DNA from: Giardia muris
Lineage: Eukaryota; Fornicata; Diplomonadida; Hexamitidae
Direction: 5' to 3'
DNA length: 64,000 bases
Assembly: GCA_006247105.1 (NCBI GenBank)
Contig: CM016929.1
Coordinates: 558,001 to 622,000 of the forward strand
How positions within the stretch are numbered: position 1 is the stretch's first letter; every line of letters starts with the position of its first letter. Below, piece after piece: positions 17,421 to 27,000 of the stretch. A program made the translations under genes and the position numbers. Below the pieces are notes generated by a model, which saw nothing but the letters and a program-made list of their open reading frames with translations, was not told the DNA's origin and searched no databases.

Positions 17421-20186
17421 ATGCAGCTCCCGTTCCGCTTGACGACCGAGCTGCGGCTCGAGGAGTGGCAGCAGTACCTCAAGGGGACCCTGGGAAACGT
17501 GCTCAAAGTCCTCCGCCGCGAGGTCGGCCAGAACCACCCGATTCTTTTGGCACCGAAGATGATCGAGCTTGTCGCTCAATTCTCGACCCTTATCGAGCAG
17601 GTGCTTAGCTTTCACTCTCCTGAGGAGGGCCGGTTCCTCCCGAAGTTCCCACGGTATCTCTTCTTTGACGTGGCGGCCGATGGTGCCTTGAAGGTCATTA
17701 TCATCGAGGTCTATCGTTTCTTCACAGAGCGGCAGGCAGGGGAGCTGACCCTGGCTAATCTCGTCCCTGAGGACTTCAAGCAGCTATACCAGTCAGTCTT
17801 TTCAGCCCTTCTGGATGGGGGGTTCATCGAGGTACCACGGTTCTACTTGGATGTTCCGGAGGAGCAGAAGGCGGATCTTCAGGGGCGGATCGAGAAGCTA
17901 CATGGGAAGGAGGTCTTCACTCCGGAGGACGCTACATGTGTTATCAGGCCTCTTTCTCCGAATATCTTTTGTCCTTCGATACCAGACGACTTCGTCCGTT
18001 ACAAGCAGCGGCCCATCCCCGGCTTGACAATCGATTTGGCGAAAGCCGCGACAATATCGGAATACCTACTCCGTGTGGTGGAGCCCCCGGAGGGTAGCAA
18101 GAAGCAGGGGAATACCCTCGTACATATCCGTTGTCTCCCGTGTGACTACGATATCACGATGCATTCGCGCTCTCTACAAGCAATTCGTAGCTCCCAGACC
18201 GGCTCGTCGGCGGTCGCCTCTCTCATCGTCGACGAATTTAGCCCCGCCGTCTTCTATCGCCCTAGAGCGGCGTCAGATACCCTTACCGTGGGTGAGGATG
18301 ACTTGGAGGCACGCCCTCTAGTTGTCCCACCCCAATACATAATGGATTCCTGCTTCTTCAATGAGTGGTTGAACCCGTACGATTACGTGAACAGCGTCCA
18401 GGAATCGAAGATCAACAAGGTCCAGTTGGGTGAGGCGGCGGAACCATTGCGGCCTGTCCGTTCCAACCCTTCCAAGGCAGGCTCAAGTCTTCCTATTGGG
18501 CGTGAGACCGCCCCGCCTCTTTCGCAATCAACATACACGCGCGTGCAAGCCGCGCCTCCGGTCCAGGAGCCGCCCTGCGCCCCGCATCAATCAAAGTACT
18601 CTAGTCGTGTGGTTAACCCGCATCTACGCCGTGGTTTCGAGACAGGAATTCGAAATGGGCTTGTCCATACGAACCCCGCGATCGTTGCCGGCTCAGACGT
18701 TTCCGGAGGGACGCCTGCAACCCCATTACAGACTTACGGGCTGTTTCTGGCAGGAGTTCCGGTCTGCACGTCAATCTCCCCTCTTTTCAGCGATGAACTG
18801 AAGTCCCGGATGGTCGGGCGTCCTCGTCGAGAAGACTTCAACGTCAATACCTTGATGCTCACTGCAAAGATGCGGAAGTTCATTGAACTTGGGGATGCTA
18901 GCTCGAGCCTCCTCAATCTCTATGTGAAGTACAACCAGAGCAAGCGGAGCACGGTGACGATCACTCTTCAAGAGCTGTGCGCTACTATGCGGGGGCACCC
19001 TCTCCCGTTCATCTTTCAGATACGAAGGGATCCATTACTGATGGAGTTCCGTCTAGGGCAGCATGCAATTTCTCTCCTCGAACAGCCCTGTCCATCTCTC
19101 CCGAGTGGCACTCATACGCTGCACGCAATCACTGGCCAGACGCTACGCCTCCAAGCAGTTCCGACGGTTCCCTTGTTGGAGGATATCAGGGTGACCTTAC
19201 AGACGGATCTCTATCATACACCAATTGCTCAGCATGCCTGCCATGAGCTTCTTCCGCGAGCGGTCTCACAGGTATCCTGCAACGTCATCAGCGCTGATGA
19301 GCAGGCACACTTCTCAGGGATTCCGGGGTTCGATTGGACGTCATATCTCACCTTACGGAACACCCTTCTCTCTGCTTGGCGTTATGCCCCCCACATCTAC
19401 CTCTCTCTTGACGCTTGCACCCGCACTCTCCCGTACTGCGCCGTGTACATCACTCAAGTGTACGATTATTTGACCGCACGGCTCTGGATCAACCACCCGG
19501 CATATGTTGTCGCGGCCACCGTCCCACCTTTCTCCTTAAGGGTTCGTGACCCTTTAGAACAATACGTCGAACAAGCTAACGCGAAGTACCCCAGGCTTCA
19601 GGCCGGAACCTGTCTCTGTGGGCTCTGCCGTACTCAAGTATCACGGGTACGGGTGAAGGCTGGATCAACCGGACCGGGCGCTCGGTTGAACTTGCCACGT
19701 GTCGTCTGCGAGGCTTGTTATGCGCGTGATATCATTCCGCGGCTCGAGAAGATCCACGCCTCGTACGTCTTACTTGACGCCAACTCTGCCCGTATGACCG
19801 ACGTCCCGGGATGGACTGATGTCCAATGTCTCGTTCTACTCGACTGCGTAAAGACGGCCCTCGGAGACAATGTCAGTTTCTTCGACGTCTTCGACTTCGC
19901 CGCACGGGCCATGAAACGCCCCGCCGAGGAGTGCCTGAAGGTGTACACGTCATTGACGCGTCGAGAGGCCGGCCCCGACCAGCCCATTGTCGAGGAGCAC
20001 GTCCGAAAGCTGACCCAACAGTTCGTCGATGCGGGAGAGGGCGATGTACTCGCCGCGCTTCAGGGGCAGCACGGTTGCGATGCGGCTCTCGCGGTCTATG
20101 TTGCAACGCTTGCGCGGGCGCGAGTTCTGGCAACGGTCGAGGAGGCGCGAATTACGTACGATCTGTATGGGGCATTAGAGCAGTAA
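17421..20186 (+). CDS. Large protein with C-terminal zinc-finger/SANT-like region, possibly SWI3/SMARCC-like
   Basis: This is a 921-residue protein. Near residue 730 a cysteine pair cluster (CLCGLC ... CEAC) looks like a ZZ-type zinc finger. It is followed by a SANT/Myb-like helix set (PGWTDVQCLVLLDCV ... AARAMKRPAEECLKVYTSL). The C-terminus (ARARVLATVEEARITYDLYGALEQ) resembles the EER-type coiled coil after the SANT domain in SWI3/RSC8/SMARCC, core subunits of SWI/SNF chromatin remodellers. I could not find a clear SWIRM domain, so the assignment is tentative. The N-terminal ~450 residues are unrecognised, with a Ser/Pro-rich stretch around 340-400. AGTAAAG overlaps the stop codon (20182-20188) as a likely poly(A) signal. 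Confidence 0.7.
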   Translation: MQLPFRLTTELRLEEWQQYLKGTLGNVLKVLRREVGQNHPILLAPKMIELVAQFSTLIEQVLSFHSPEEGRFLPKFPRYLFFDVAADGALKVIIIEVYRFFTERQAGELTLANLVPEDFKQLYQSVFSALLDGGFIEVPRFYLDVPEEQKADLQGRIEKLHGKEVFTPEDATCVIRPLSPNIFCPSIPDDFVRYKQRPIPGLTIDLAKAATISEYLLRVVEPPEGSKKQGNTLVHIRCLPCDYDITMHSRSLQAIRSSQTGSSAVASLIVDEFSPAVFYRPRAASDTLTVGEDDLEARPLVVPPQYIMDSCFFNEWLNPYDYVNSVQESKINKVQLGEAAEPLRPVRSNPSKAGSSLPIGRETAPPLSQSTYTRVQAAPPVQEPPCAPHQSKYSSRVVNPHLRRGFETGIRNGLVHTNPAIVAGSDVSGGTPATPLQTYGLFLAGVPVCTSISPLFSDELKSRMVGRPRREDFNVNTLMLTAKMRKFIELGDASSSLLNLYVKYNQSKRSTVTITLQELCATMRGHPLPFIFQIRRDPLLMEFRLGQHAISLLEQPCPSLPSGTHTLHAITGQTLRLQAVPTVPLLEDIRVTLQTDLYHTPIAQHACHELLPRAVSQVSCNVISADEQAHFSGIPGFDWTSYLTLRNTLLSAWRYAPHIYLSLDACTRTLPYCAVYITQVYDYLTARLWINHPAYVVAATVPPFSLRVRDPLEQYVEQANAKYPRLQAGTCLCGLCRTQVSRVRVKAGSTGPGARLNLPRVVCEACYARDIIPRLEKIHASYVLLDANSARMTDVPGWTDVQCLVLLDCVKTALGDNVSFFDVFDFAARAMKRPAEECLKVYTSLTRREAGPDQPIVEEHVRKLTQQFVDAGEGDVLAALQGQHGCDAALAVYVATLARARVLATVEEARITYDLYGALEQ

Positions 20187-20188
20187 AG
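20182..20188 (+). terminator. AGTAAAG poly(A)-like signal overlapping a stop codon
   Basis: CAG-TAA-AG gives AGTAAAG across the stop codon of the SANT-like gene, differing from AGTRAAY only in the last base. Confidence 0.5.
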
Positions 20189-20216
20189 AGCGTGTGCCGT
20201 TCAACATTCTATAACC

Positions 20217-21605
20217 TCAGTGCTTGTAGTCAATGCGACTCCTTATCTCTCTTTTCTTGTCTATGGATCTACTTAGCGCATTAAGATCCTTCCTGAGTAG
20301 ATCATTGAGGGGCCTGAGATACCGGGGGATTGTTTGAGTGCGAGATATCACAATTTTAACGTAGCCTATTGTATTTAGACACTCCCGCAACTCCTCCTTG
20401 ATCTTGTCGATTTCCAACAGACACTTGCAAAGTTCCTCCTCCAGCTTGGAGTGTTCTTCCGATAACATCCTAGTGATGCTGAGATTAGTTTGGAGCTTGG
20501 TTGAGGACGAGTCGGGAAGTCCTTGTACCGAAACAAGGTCCACCAGACCAGAAATCAATCGATCATTGGTTGTGGAGCCATACAACTTCTCCAGTTCCCT
20601 CGTACTGCCCTGAAACGCTCTATCCAAATCCTCGTCTTCTTTCTTAAGGTCCATGATCTCCTTCACCATCTTCGAAAGCTTCTCAAAAGTCTCATTCTTA
20701 TACCAAGTAACGCGCAGCACTTCAATCAATTCGTGTAGCATTTCCCTGTTCTCCTCCAGATCACTCCTCAGACCGATCAGTTTGGCCTTGTTCCGTTCCA
20801 ACTTATCCTTCCCCTCAGACACGATTTCCTGAAGAACTGTGACGCCGGTGTCATCAGGTGGAAAAAGTGTATGGCCATACCGTTCCACCCTCTTCGACTG
20901 GCCATTTGGAAGCGAGCTTTCTTCGTCTACCTGTTCTTCGTGATGTATGAGATCCCTTTTGGTATTGAAAGATCCACCGGGTCCGTCTCGTGCCTCAACG
21001 GCCACTAGATCTTGACCTCCACCTATGTGCCTCAAGATCTGCACATCTCGATACACCTCCGAGGTCTTCACGTTCGGGTTCACGCCCTTATTCTCGGCGT
21101 ACCAGAGGGCGTCGTGACCTTCCGAGTCCACGAACCCCTTCTCCCTGTCCCTCAGAAGCTCGACACATTCAGGACGGGAGAAGCGGGCGGCGACCATCAA
21201 GGCAGTGGAGCCGGGAGCCATTCCATCCTCCCGTCGTGTTGTTTGCATTCCCGCCTCATCGAGGAGCAGCTCGGCGCATTCATCGAAGCCGCGATAGGAG
21301 GCGTGCATCAGGGCTGTCCAGCCGTCGGAGTTCTGAAGGCGAGACTCCTCTTTAGCCAGAAGACGAACAACCTCAGTGTGCCCGTTGTCGGCAGCAATCA
21401 TAAGGGCCGTTATCTTTTGTGGGTCTGCAAGGCCACGCTCATAGGGAATGAGAGCTTTCACGCATTCAGCGAAGTTCCTCGCGGATGCATGCATCAGGGC
21501 CGTCCAGCCACGGGAGTCACGTTGGGTTGCTTCATGAAGGTGGGCCCTGACGGCGTCGGCATCTCCCCTTCTCGCGGCGTCGATAAGTCGAGTGGGGGAC
21601 TCCAT
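20217..21605 (-). CDS. Ankyrin-repeat / coiled-coil protein (Giardia 'protein 21.1' type)
   Basis: This is a 462-residue protein. The N-terminal ~190 residues hold four to five ankyrin repeats with the Giardia-typical core TALM(H/I/V)AA (WTALMHASARNFAECV, TALMIAADNGHTEVV, WTALMHASYRGFDEC, TALMVAARFSRPECV). The region from ~270 to the end is a charged coiled coil with many Leu/Glu/Lys heptads. There is no kinase domain, so it belongs to the kinase-less ankyrin family that is very large in Giardia. These proteins are presumed binding scaffolds. It is related in repeat sequence to the kinase gene at the window start. The ATG is at 21605; CTAATTGTGAATT just upstream is the candidate promoter. Confidence 0.88.
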   Translation of the reverse strand: MESPTRLIDAARRGDADAVRAHLHEATQRDSRGWTALMHASARNFAECVKALIPYERGLADPQKITALMIAADNGHTEVVRLLAKEESRLQNSDGWTALMHASYRGFDECAELLLDEAGMQTTRREDGMAPGSTALMVAARFSRPECVELLRDREKGFVDSEGHDALWYAENKGVNPNVKTSEVYRDVQILRHIGGGQDLVAVEARDGPGGSFNTKRDLIHHEEQVDEESSLPNGQSKRVERYGHTLFPPDDTGVTVLQEIVSEGKDKLERNKAKLIGLRSDLEENREMLHELIEVLRVTWYKNETFEKLSKMVKEIMDLKKEDEDLDRAFQGSTRELEKLYGSTTNDRLISGLVDLVSVQGLPDSSSTKLQTNLSITRMLSEEHSKLEEELCKCLLEIDKIKEELRECLNTIGYVKIVISRTQTIPRYLRPLNDLLRKDLNALSRSIDKKREIRSRIDYKH

Positions 21606-21702
21606 CGACTAATTGTGAATTCTGACGGACTGACGATAGAGACTGTTTGAGGTAACCTAGAAGGTCAAGGAGAGCCCGGATTAAAAAGAGGGGAGACGGT
21701 GG
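21606..21702. promoter_or_regulatory. 97-bp divergent intergenic region with two AT-rich patches
   Basis: CTAATTGTGAATTC lies next to the ankyrin gene start on the minus strand, and GGATTAAAAAGAGG lies about 15 bp before the plus-strand ATG. Each probably serves its own gene. Confidence 0.45.
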
Positions 21703-22581
21703 ATGGAGCAGTACAACCGGATCGCGGAGTTCTACAAGGGCATCTACGCCGCATCACGGGAGCTTGACGAGGCGCTGCGGTCGCTCGTGGAGGGCTGGGA
21801 CATCATCCTCGCCTCAGTTCTGAAGGTATCCGAGAGCTTGAAGAAGTTGAAGGAGCTTGAGTCTCCGGGGATACGGGAGACGATCGAGAGGGTCGTCGAG
21901 TACATGGACCGGCAAGCGGAGGTGTCGAAGGGGCTCTATGACCGGTACTTGGGCCTAGGTTCGGCGATCGTCAACATCCAGTCGAACATCGCGCTGATCA
22001 ATGACAAGCTCAAGACGGTCAGGAAGCATGCACGGAGGATGAACAGCGGCTGCGGGTGCACCTCCGCGTCGGTCGACATCACCAATATCCTGGCGGTCGA
22101 GCACGAAGAACTGGTCCGTATTTGTGCCACCTTTGACGTCCAACGGTTTCGGGACTGGAACAACCTCTTACGGGCGGTGGGGCGTGGAGAAATCTACATG
22201 GGCTCAAAGGCCTTGGAGGCTGGGACAAAGATGGACATCGCCTCTCAGAATATGACGGTCGACAAGATTGTGGAGAAGATCCGAGACCGATTAGGTGGGC
22301 TTCGGCTACGCACTAACGCGACCGTGGACACCTTGATCCTGGGCGCCAACGAGGCCATCACACGTGATAGCCTATCCCTTGGAGGGGCACAAGTGTATAC
22401 GGGATACAACCAGTACTTCCACCGGGAACCTGTCAAGACCTATGACCCCACCCTCTTGGCATTCCCACCCTCGGAGTCGGAGCCAACTGATATGGCTCGT
22501 CCTACCTCCACCCGTGTCACCTTCATGCGCCCACCGACCCTACCTGGGACAATGACTCGGACGGGGGTGAAGCTCGAGTGA
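21703..22581 (+). CDS. Helical, BAR-like hypothetical protein
   Basis: This is a 292-residue protein. Residues 1-215 are almost entirely amphipathic helix, with a long, regular heptad pattern resembling BAR/FAM92 (CIBAR)-type dimers that bind curved membranes at ciliary bases. The match is by shape only. A CGCTS cysteine pair interrupts the helices near residue 115. The C-terminal ~70 residues are Pro/Thr/Ser-rich and probably disordered. No catalytic motif is seen. It starts after an AT-rich TTAAAAAG patch and ends about 50 bp before eRF3. Confidence 0.65.
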   Translation: MEQYNRIAEFYKGIYAASRELDEALRSLVEGWDIILASVLKVSESLKKLKELESPGIRETIERVVEYMDRQAEVSKGLYDRYLGLGSAIVNIQSNIALINDKLKTVRKHARRMNSGCGCTSASVDITNILAVEHEELVRICATFDVQRFRDWNNLLRAVGRGEIYMGSKALEAGTKMDIASQNMTVDKIVEKIRDRLGGLRLRTNATVDTLILGANEAITRDSLSLGGAQVYTGYNQYFHREPVKTYDPTLLAFPPSESEPTDMARPTSTRVTFMRPPTLPGTMTRTGVKLE

Positions 22582-22634
22582 TGTGAATGCTTACTACCTC
22601 ATGACATGCTTGTTATTGAGGGTGGAAGAGAAAA

Positions 22635-24002
22635 ATGAGCGAGGCTGAAGAGCGTGTGAAGAACCTGAACATAGTCTTCATTGGGCACGTCGATGCGGGG
22701 AAGTCGACGATCAGCGGCCACCTGATGTTCGAGAAGGGTGGTCTAGACGTACGTACGCTCGAGAAGTTCGAGCAGCAAGCTAAGGCTCTGAATCGGGAGA
22801 GCTGGAAGTATGCGTTTGCGATGGATACATCCGAAGAGGAACGCGAGAAGGGGAAGACTGTCGAGTGCGCCCGTGCCTCCTTCCTGACCGCGAGCAAGCG
22901 GATCACCATCATCGATGCGCCCGGCCATAAAGGCTTTGTTCACAACATGATTGCGGGAACCGCCCAAGCAGACGTGGCGATCCTCGTCGTGAGCGCACGG
23001 AAGAATGAGTTCGAAAGCGGCTTCGAGCGTGGTGGGCAGACCTCGGAGCACGCCCTCATTGCCTATGTCTGTGGTGTCAAGAACATTATCGTCCTTATCA
23101 ATAAGCTCGACGATCCGACGGTCGAGTACTCGGAGGAGCGCTACAACACGATCGTTACCCAGATTCAACGGTTCCTCCTTGGTGTCGGATACGCCCAGAA
23201 CCGGATCCACTTCATCCCGATCTCCGGGTACACCGGGGAGAACCTGGCTAGCCGAGAGAACCTCGATCCCCGCTTAAGCGCCTGGTATAGCGGGCCGTGC
23301 TTCCTGGAGCTACTCGACACCATCAAGATCCCCAAGCGCGACACGAAGGGCCCCTTATGCGCATGCGTCAGTGGGCGTTACAAGGAGAGCGGGGCCTTCA
23401 TCCTTGCGAAGCTGGAACAAGGACGAATGGAATCTGGGATGTCATATGTTTGCCTCCCGAACAACAAGGTTTTCGAGGTTGTTGGGATTGAGGACGAGGA
23501 GGGAGAAGCCTTAACGACGACTCGCGCAGGAGATAACGTGCGAGTGCGAATCCGTGACGAGGCATGGGAGTATTTCCACGAAGGAAGTGTAATTTGCTCA
23601 TTAGGCCCAGAGACTCACGTAACCGTCACCAACACCTTCCAGTTGAAGCTGCTCATCGTCACGCGCGACGATCGCATTGTCCTTAGCAAGGGGTTCAATT
23701 GCGTCCTTCACTTGAACTTGGAACAGGTCGGATGTACTGTGATTAGATTGTTAGCCCTGATCGATCCGAAAACGGGGAAGGTCCGGGCCGACTGCCTCGT
23801 GGAAGAGGCCGGAGAGAAGAAGATCGTTCCTCCAACGCATGCACGTTCCGGTGACAATTGCATCTGTGAGGTCCGTACGGATTCGCCAATCTGCGTCTCC
23901 GAGTTCTCGAAGCTCCTCGCCCTTGGGCGTGCCATCCTTCGCCGCGAGGCTGAGACGGTCGCCATCGGTGTCATTACAAAGACGAAACCGATGAGGCAGT
24001 AA
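22635..24002 (+). CDS. Translation termination factor eRF3 (GTPase)
   Basis: This 455-residue protein is the GTPase that works with eRF1 to release the finished polypeptide at stop codons. The G1 motif GHVDAGKST is at residues 17-25. The segment MDTSEEEREKGKTVECARA and DAPGHKGFVHNMI are the eRF3 forms of switch I and G3. SARKNEFESGFERGGQTSEHA and NKLDDPTVEYS continue the eRF3 signature and separate it from EF-1alpha and HBS1. Domains 2 and 3 follow to the C-terminus (ICVSEFSKLLALGRAILRREAETVAIGVI). It has essentially no N-terminal extension, unlike Sup35/GSPT1. GAGAAAAATG gives an A-rich start context. Confidence 0.93.
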   Translation: MSEAEERVKNLNIVFIGHVDAGKSTISGHLMFEKGGLDVRTLEKFEQQAKALNRESWKYAFAMDTSEEEREKGKTVECARASFLTASKRITIIDAPGHKGFVHNMIAGTAQADVAILVVSARKNEFESGFERGGQTSEHALIAYVCGVKNIIVLINKLDDPTVEYSEERYNTIVTQIQRFLLGVGYAQNRIHFIPISGYTGENLASRENLDPRLSAWYSGPCFLELLDTIKIPKRDTKGPLCACVSGRYKESGAFILAKLEQGRMESGMSYVCLPNNKVFEVVGIEDEEGEALTTTRAGDNVRVRIRDEAWEYFHEGSVICSLGPETHVTVTNTFQLKLLIVTRDDRIVLSKGFNCVLHLNLEQVGCTVIRLLALIDPKTGKVRADCLVEEAGEKKIVPPTHARSGDNCICEVRTDSPICVSEFSKLLALGRAILRREAETVAIGVITKTKPMRQ

Positions 24003-24004
24003 AA
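23998..24004 (+). terminator. AGTAAAA signal spanning eRF3 stop and the next start codon
   Basis: CAG-TAA-A-ATG places an AGTAAAA-type poly(A) signal over the eRF3 stop and the first base of the next gene's ATG. Confidence 0.45.
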
Positions 24005-27000
24005 TGAATACCGACACATCTAATCCTAGCCCCTCCCTCGCGTCGTCACCTACCCTGCTTCTCGATCGGCTTCGGAGAGGCATGGCCTTGGTGATGGACC
24101 AGGATCGTGGACAGACGAGTGATAGCCTCATATCCTTCCTTGAGACTTGTCTGGCCTGTGTTTCAGCCGGCCAGGATACCTATGGCGCTCTCTGCGAGGG
24201 CCTTGACGTGGCTTCCACTGCTCTGCACGGGTATATATGCTGCCTTGGTCTGGATGATGGGGCTAGTCTTCGGGCATTGAATCTCTTTGGAACCATCTTC
24301 GTAACCCTTTGCTCGTGCTTCACACACGCCTTCGAGGCACACGACGAGACCTATCTCGCAGCCGCACGCCCCCATGTCATCCCCCTTTTCAGATCCTTCG
24401 TCGTGATCTGCTTTGTCCTCCCACATACCATCGATCATCATGCTGATGCCATTGGAGGAATCTTCCGAGTCCTTCTCCACCCCGATGTCAAAGCTCTTGG
24501 CCCTTCTGGAATAGACTTTTATCTCACTTTCACCGAGGTCTCTCGCTTTCTGATTTGTCCCGACTTTACTACCATCGGGGCATTGAGTATCTCTCGTGGG
24601 GTGCTATTAAAACGAACAAAGGCGATGGTCGGGCGGCAGCTCGCCCTCGTCATTGGAGGCCTCCAATTCAACTTGGACCTCGTCACAGAAGGACAGCGAG
24701 CAGCCGTCATGCTCCTTCATTCTCTGTCGGCCCAGGTCCCCGCTTTGACCAGTACTGCCTGCACTCAGTCGACCTTCTACTTGCTCCTCACCGCCGCCTG
24801 GGCAAACAACCTCGTTGTCGCACTCTGCAGCAAGCTCCGCACCTCTGACCTCGCATGCGTCTCCCTCTTAGCAACGCTCTGCAACGCGCATCGGACTTTC
24901 CCGGTCGTTACCCTTCCGGCCATAGCCAGGCTTTTTGAGGCCTGTGTTACCAGTAATTTGCACTCCAGACTATTGGAGGACTTGGCAGACCCCATACTGG
25001 AATATGTTACGGCCACTAGCGATCTTGTCAATCAGCTCCGGCGACAATGCGTCGGCAATAGTGGGGTCCGAGATTGTATTAATTACATCCTGCAGTATAT
25101 CGCGCCCATGGCAGTCAGTCTTGCACGCCTTCTCCAGATGGGTGGGGCCATTCCATCGATATCGCTTTTGCGTTTGGACATATCCCTCATACAGTTGGTC
25201 TCCCTTCTTGCTGGAGGTAGCCATGGTGAGCTTAAAGAGCTACCTGGAGTGCCTTTCCAGGACTACACTCGCCTAGTCTTCTCGGGCCTCATACACTATC
25301 TTTGCTCCTGCCTGATGTACCCTGCCACCACTCGCCGGGTCATCGAACTTCGAGGCCTTGGCGAGGCCTTTCGCGCAGCCCTTTTTGCGGCAAGGCACTT
25401 GACTTTCTCCTCTTACACGTACTATTCTAACCTTCTCTCACACTTCTTCCTGGTGCTTTTTGAGCATATCACTCCACTGCCATCGCGCGCTCTTGAGATC
25501 AACGACACGCCGTATACGCTCTCTAGCGTCGCTCTTGAGGTCGAATTGAATAAGAGTCTTTGCGGCGCGTTTCTCGCGGATCTATTTGCTAGTCCCGGGT
25601 CCTTCTTTCGGGAGATAGTTGTTTTCTGCGCACAATGCCAGTCGCGCCAGCCGCCTCTTATTCGGGACGAGTACTTTTTGTCTGTCATAACCATCGTTGG
25701 GCAAGCGTTTACACGGGCCTTCTTCGAGGATCTCTTTACAACTCTTAGTACACGGTGTTGCAGAACCAACCTAGCCGTCTACTTCTTCGACCTCTTACTT
25801 GTGAGTGAGAGAGCCCGTCAACCTCCTGAATATGGGCCTCAGCCAACGAGTTCAGAGGTGGCAACTGGGATTATTTGCCGCAAGCTGCGACTGGATGAAG
25901 GTGGCGGGCAGTTTTATATTGCCACTCTCTATGCAGAATACATGGGCCCTCTCGTCCGATGTCTTGGCCTCCCCTCCCTCATCAGCTTTGCCACCACTGT
26001 ACTGTACAACCTGCTACTCGCAGGAGAGGTGGTATATGTCTGCCAAGACCTTCCACGGCAGCTTTGGGTCTTGCGGATCCCCAAGAAGTTTGTACGGCCA
26101 CAGACCATCGAGGGAGTTCATTTGTTGGCTCCTCAAGTGATCCACGTCCTTAGCGAGCTTTTCAAGTACGAGCTGAACGATTTTCTTATGTCGATGAACC
26201 CCCTGCAGTATCGGCGCCAGCCGGCGGTTCCGCTCTACTTGGGGCCGCGAGAGGCGATGGACATAATGTCCCTTCTGATCTTGACGTCGTATGCCATGCT
26301 AAGCACTTCCACGATTCATCCCGCCCTCCTTCGGACGTTCTCCATGCGCCTCATCGACTTCATTCGGTATTATATCATGGCATATGCCTCCCTTGGGGCG
26401 GCTATTGCCGTTTTCGAGGGTCATTACCTTCAAGTGCTTGCCGACCTCCCCACCCTGGTCTTATCGTCCCTCCCCCCGATCAATGCTGTATTACAGAGCT
26501 CATCCTTCATGAAGGAGAGCGAGCCCTTTCAATTCTCGCCTCTTGTGTTGGACGAGGGCTTTGTGGGGAACCTGCGACAAGCGATCACAAAGGACTTGCT
26601 GTGTGTGTGGGGTATCAACGGCTTCGAGCCCTGCCTTCCTTCAGCTACGCGGGATGCTCTAGGAGGTTTCGAGAAGAACCTCTCTTTCGATGGCATGGGG
26701 GACTTCAACGTCCTCGAGTACGTTATTTATGGCTACTCCAGCTTCCCCTTCTGTGGTCCCGACGCCCGGAACGTCGCCGTCATCTCCTTCATCAAACTAG
26801 CACCCTATGGGCTGTTGAGCACGAACTTAATTCTTCGCTCGTATGTCCTGCGCATCCTTGCTAGCGAGCCGCCCGTGGCGGAGCCCTTCATCGTGCGGAG
26901 GCATCGGAATGGGCTCAGCTCCATCTACTCGAGCGACTTCACGATCATCAACTATCGGATCAATACGTACATTTCTGTGATTCAGAACGCTGAGTTCACC

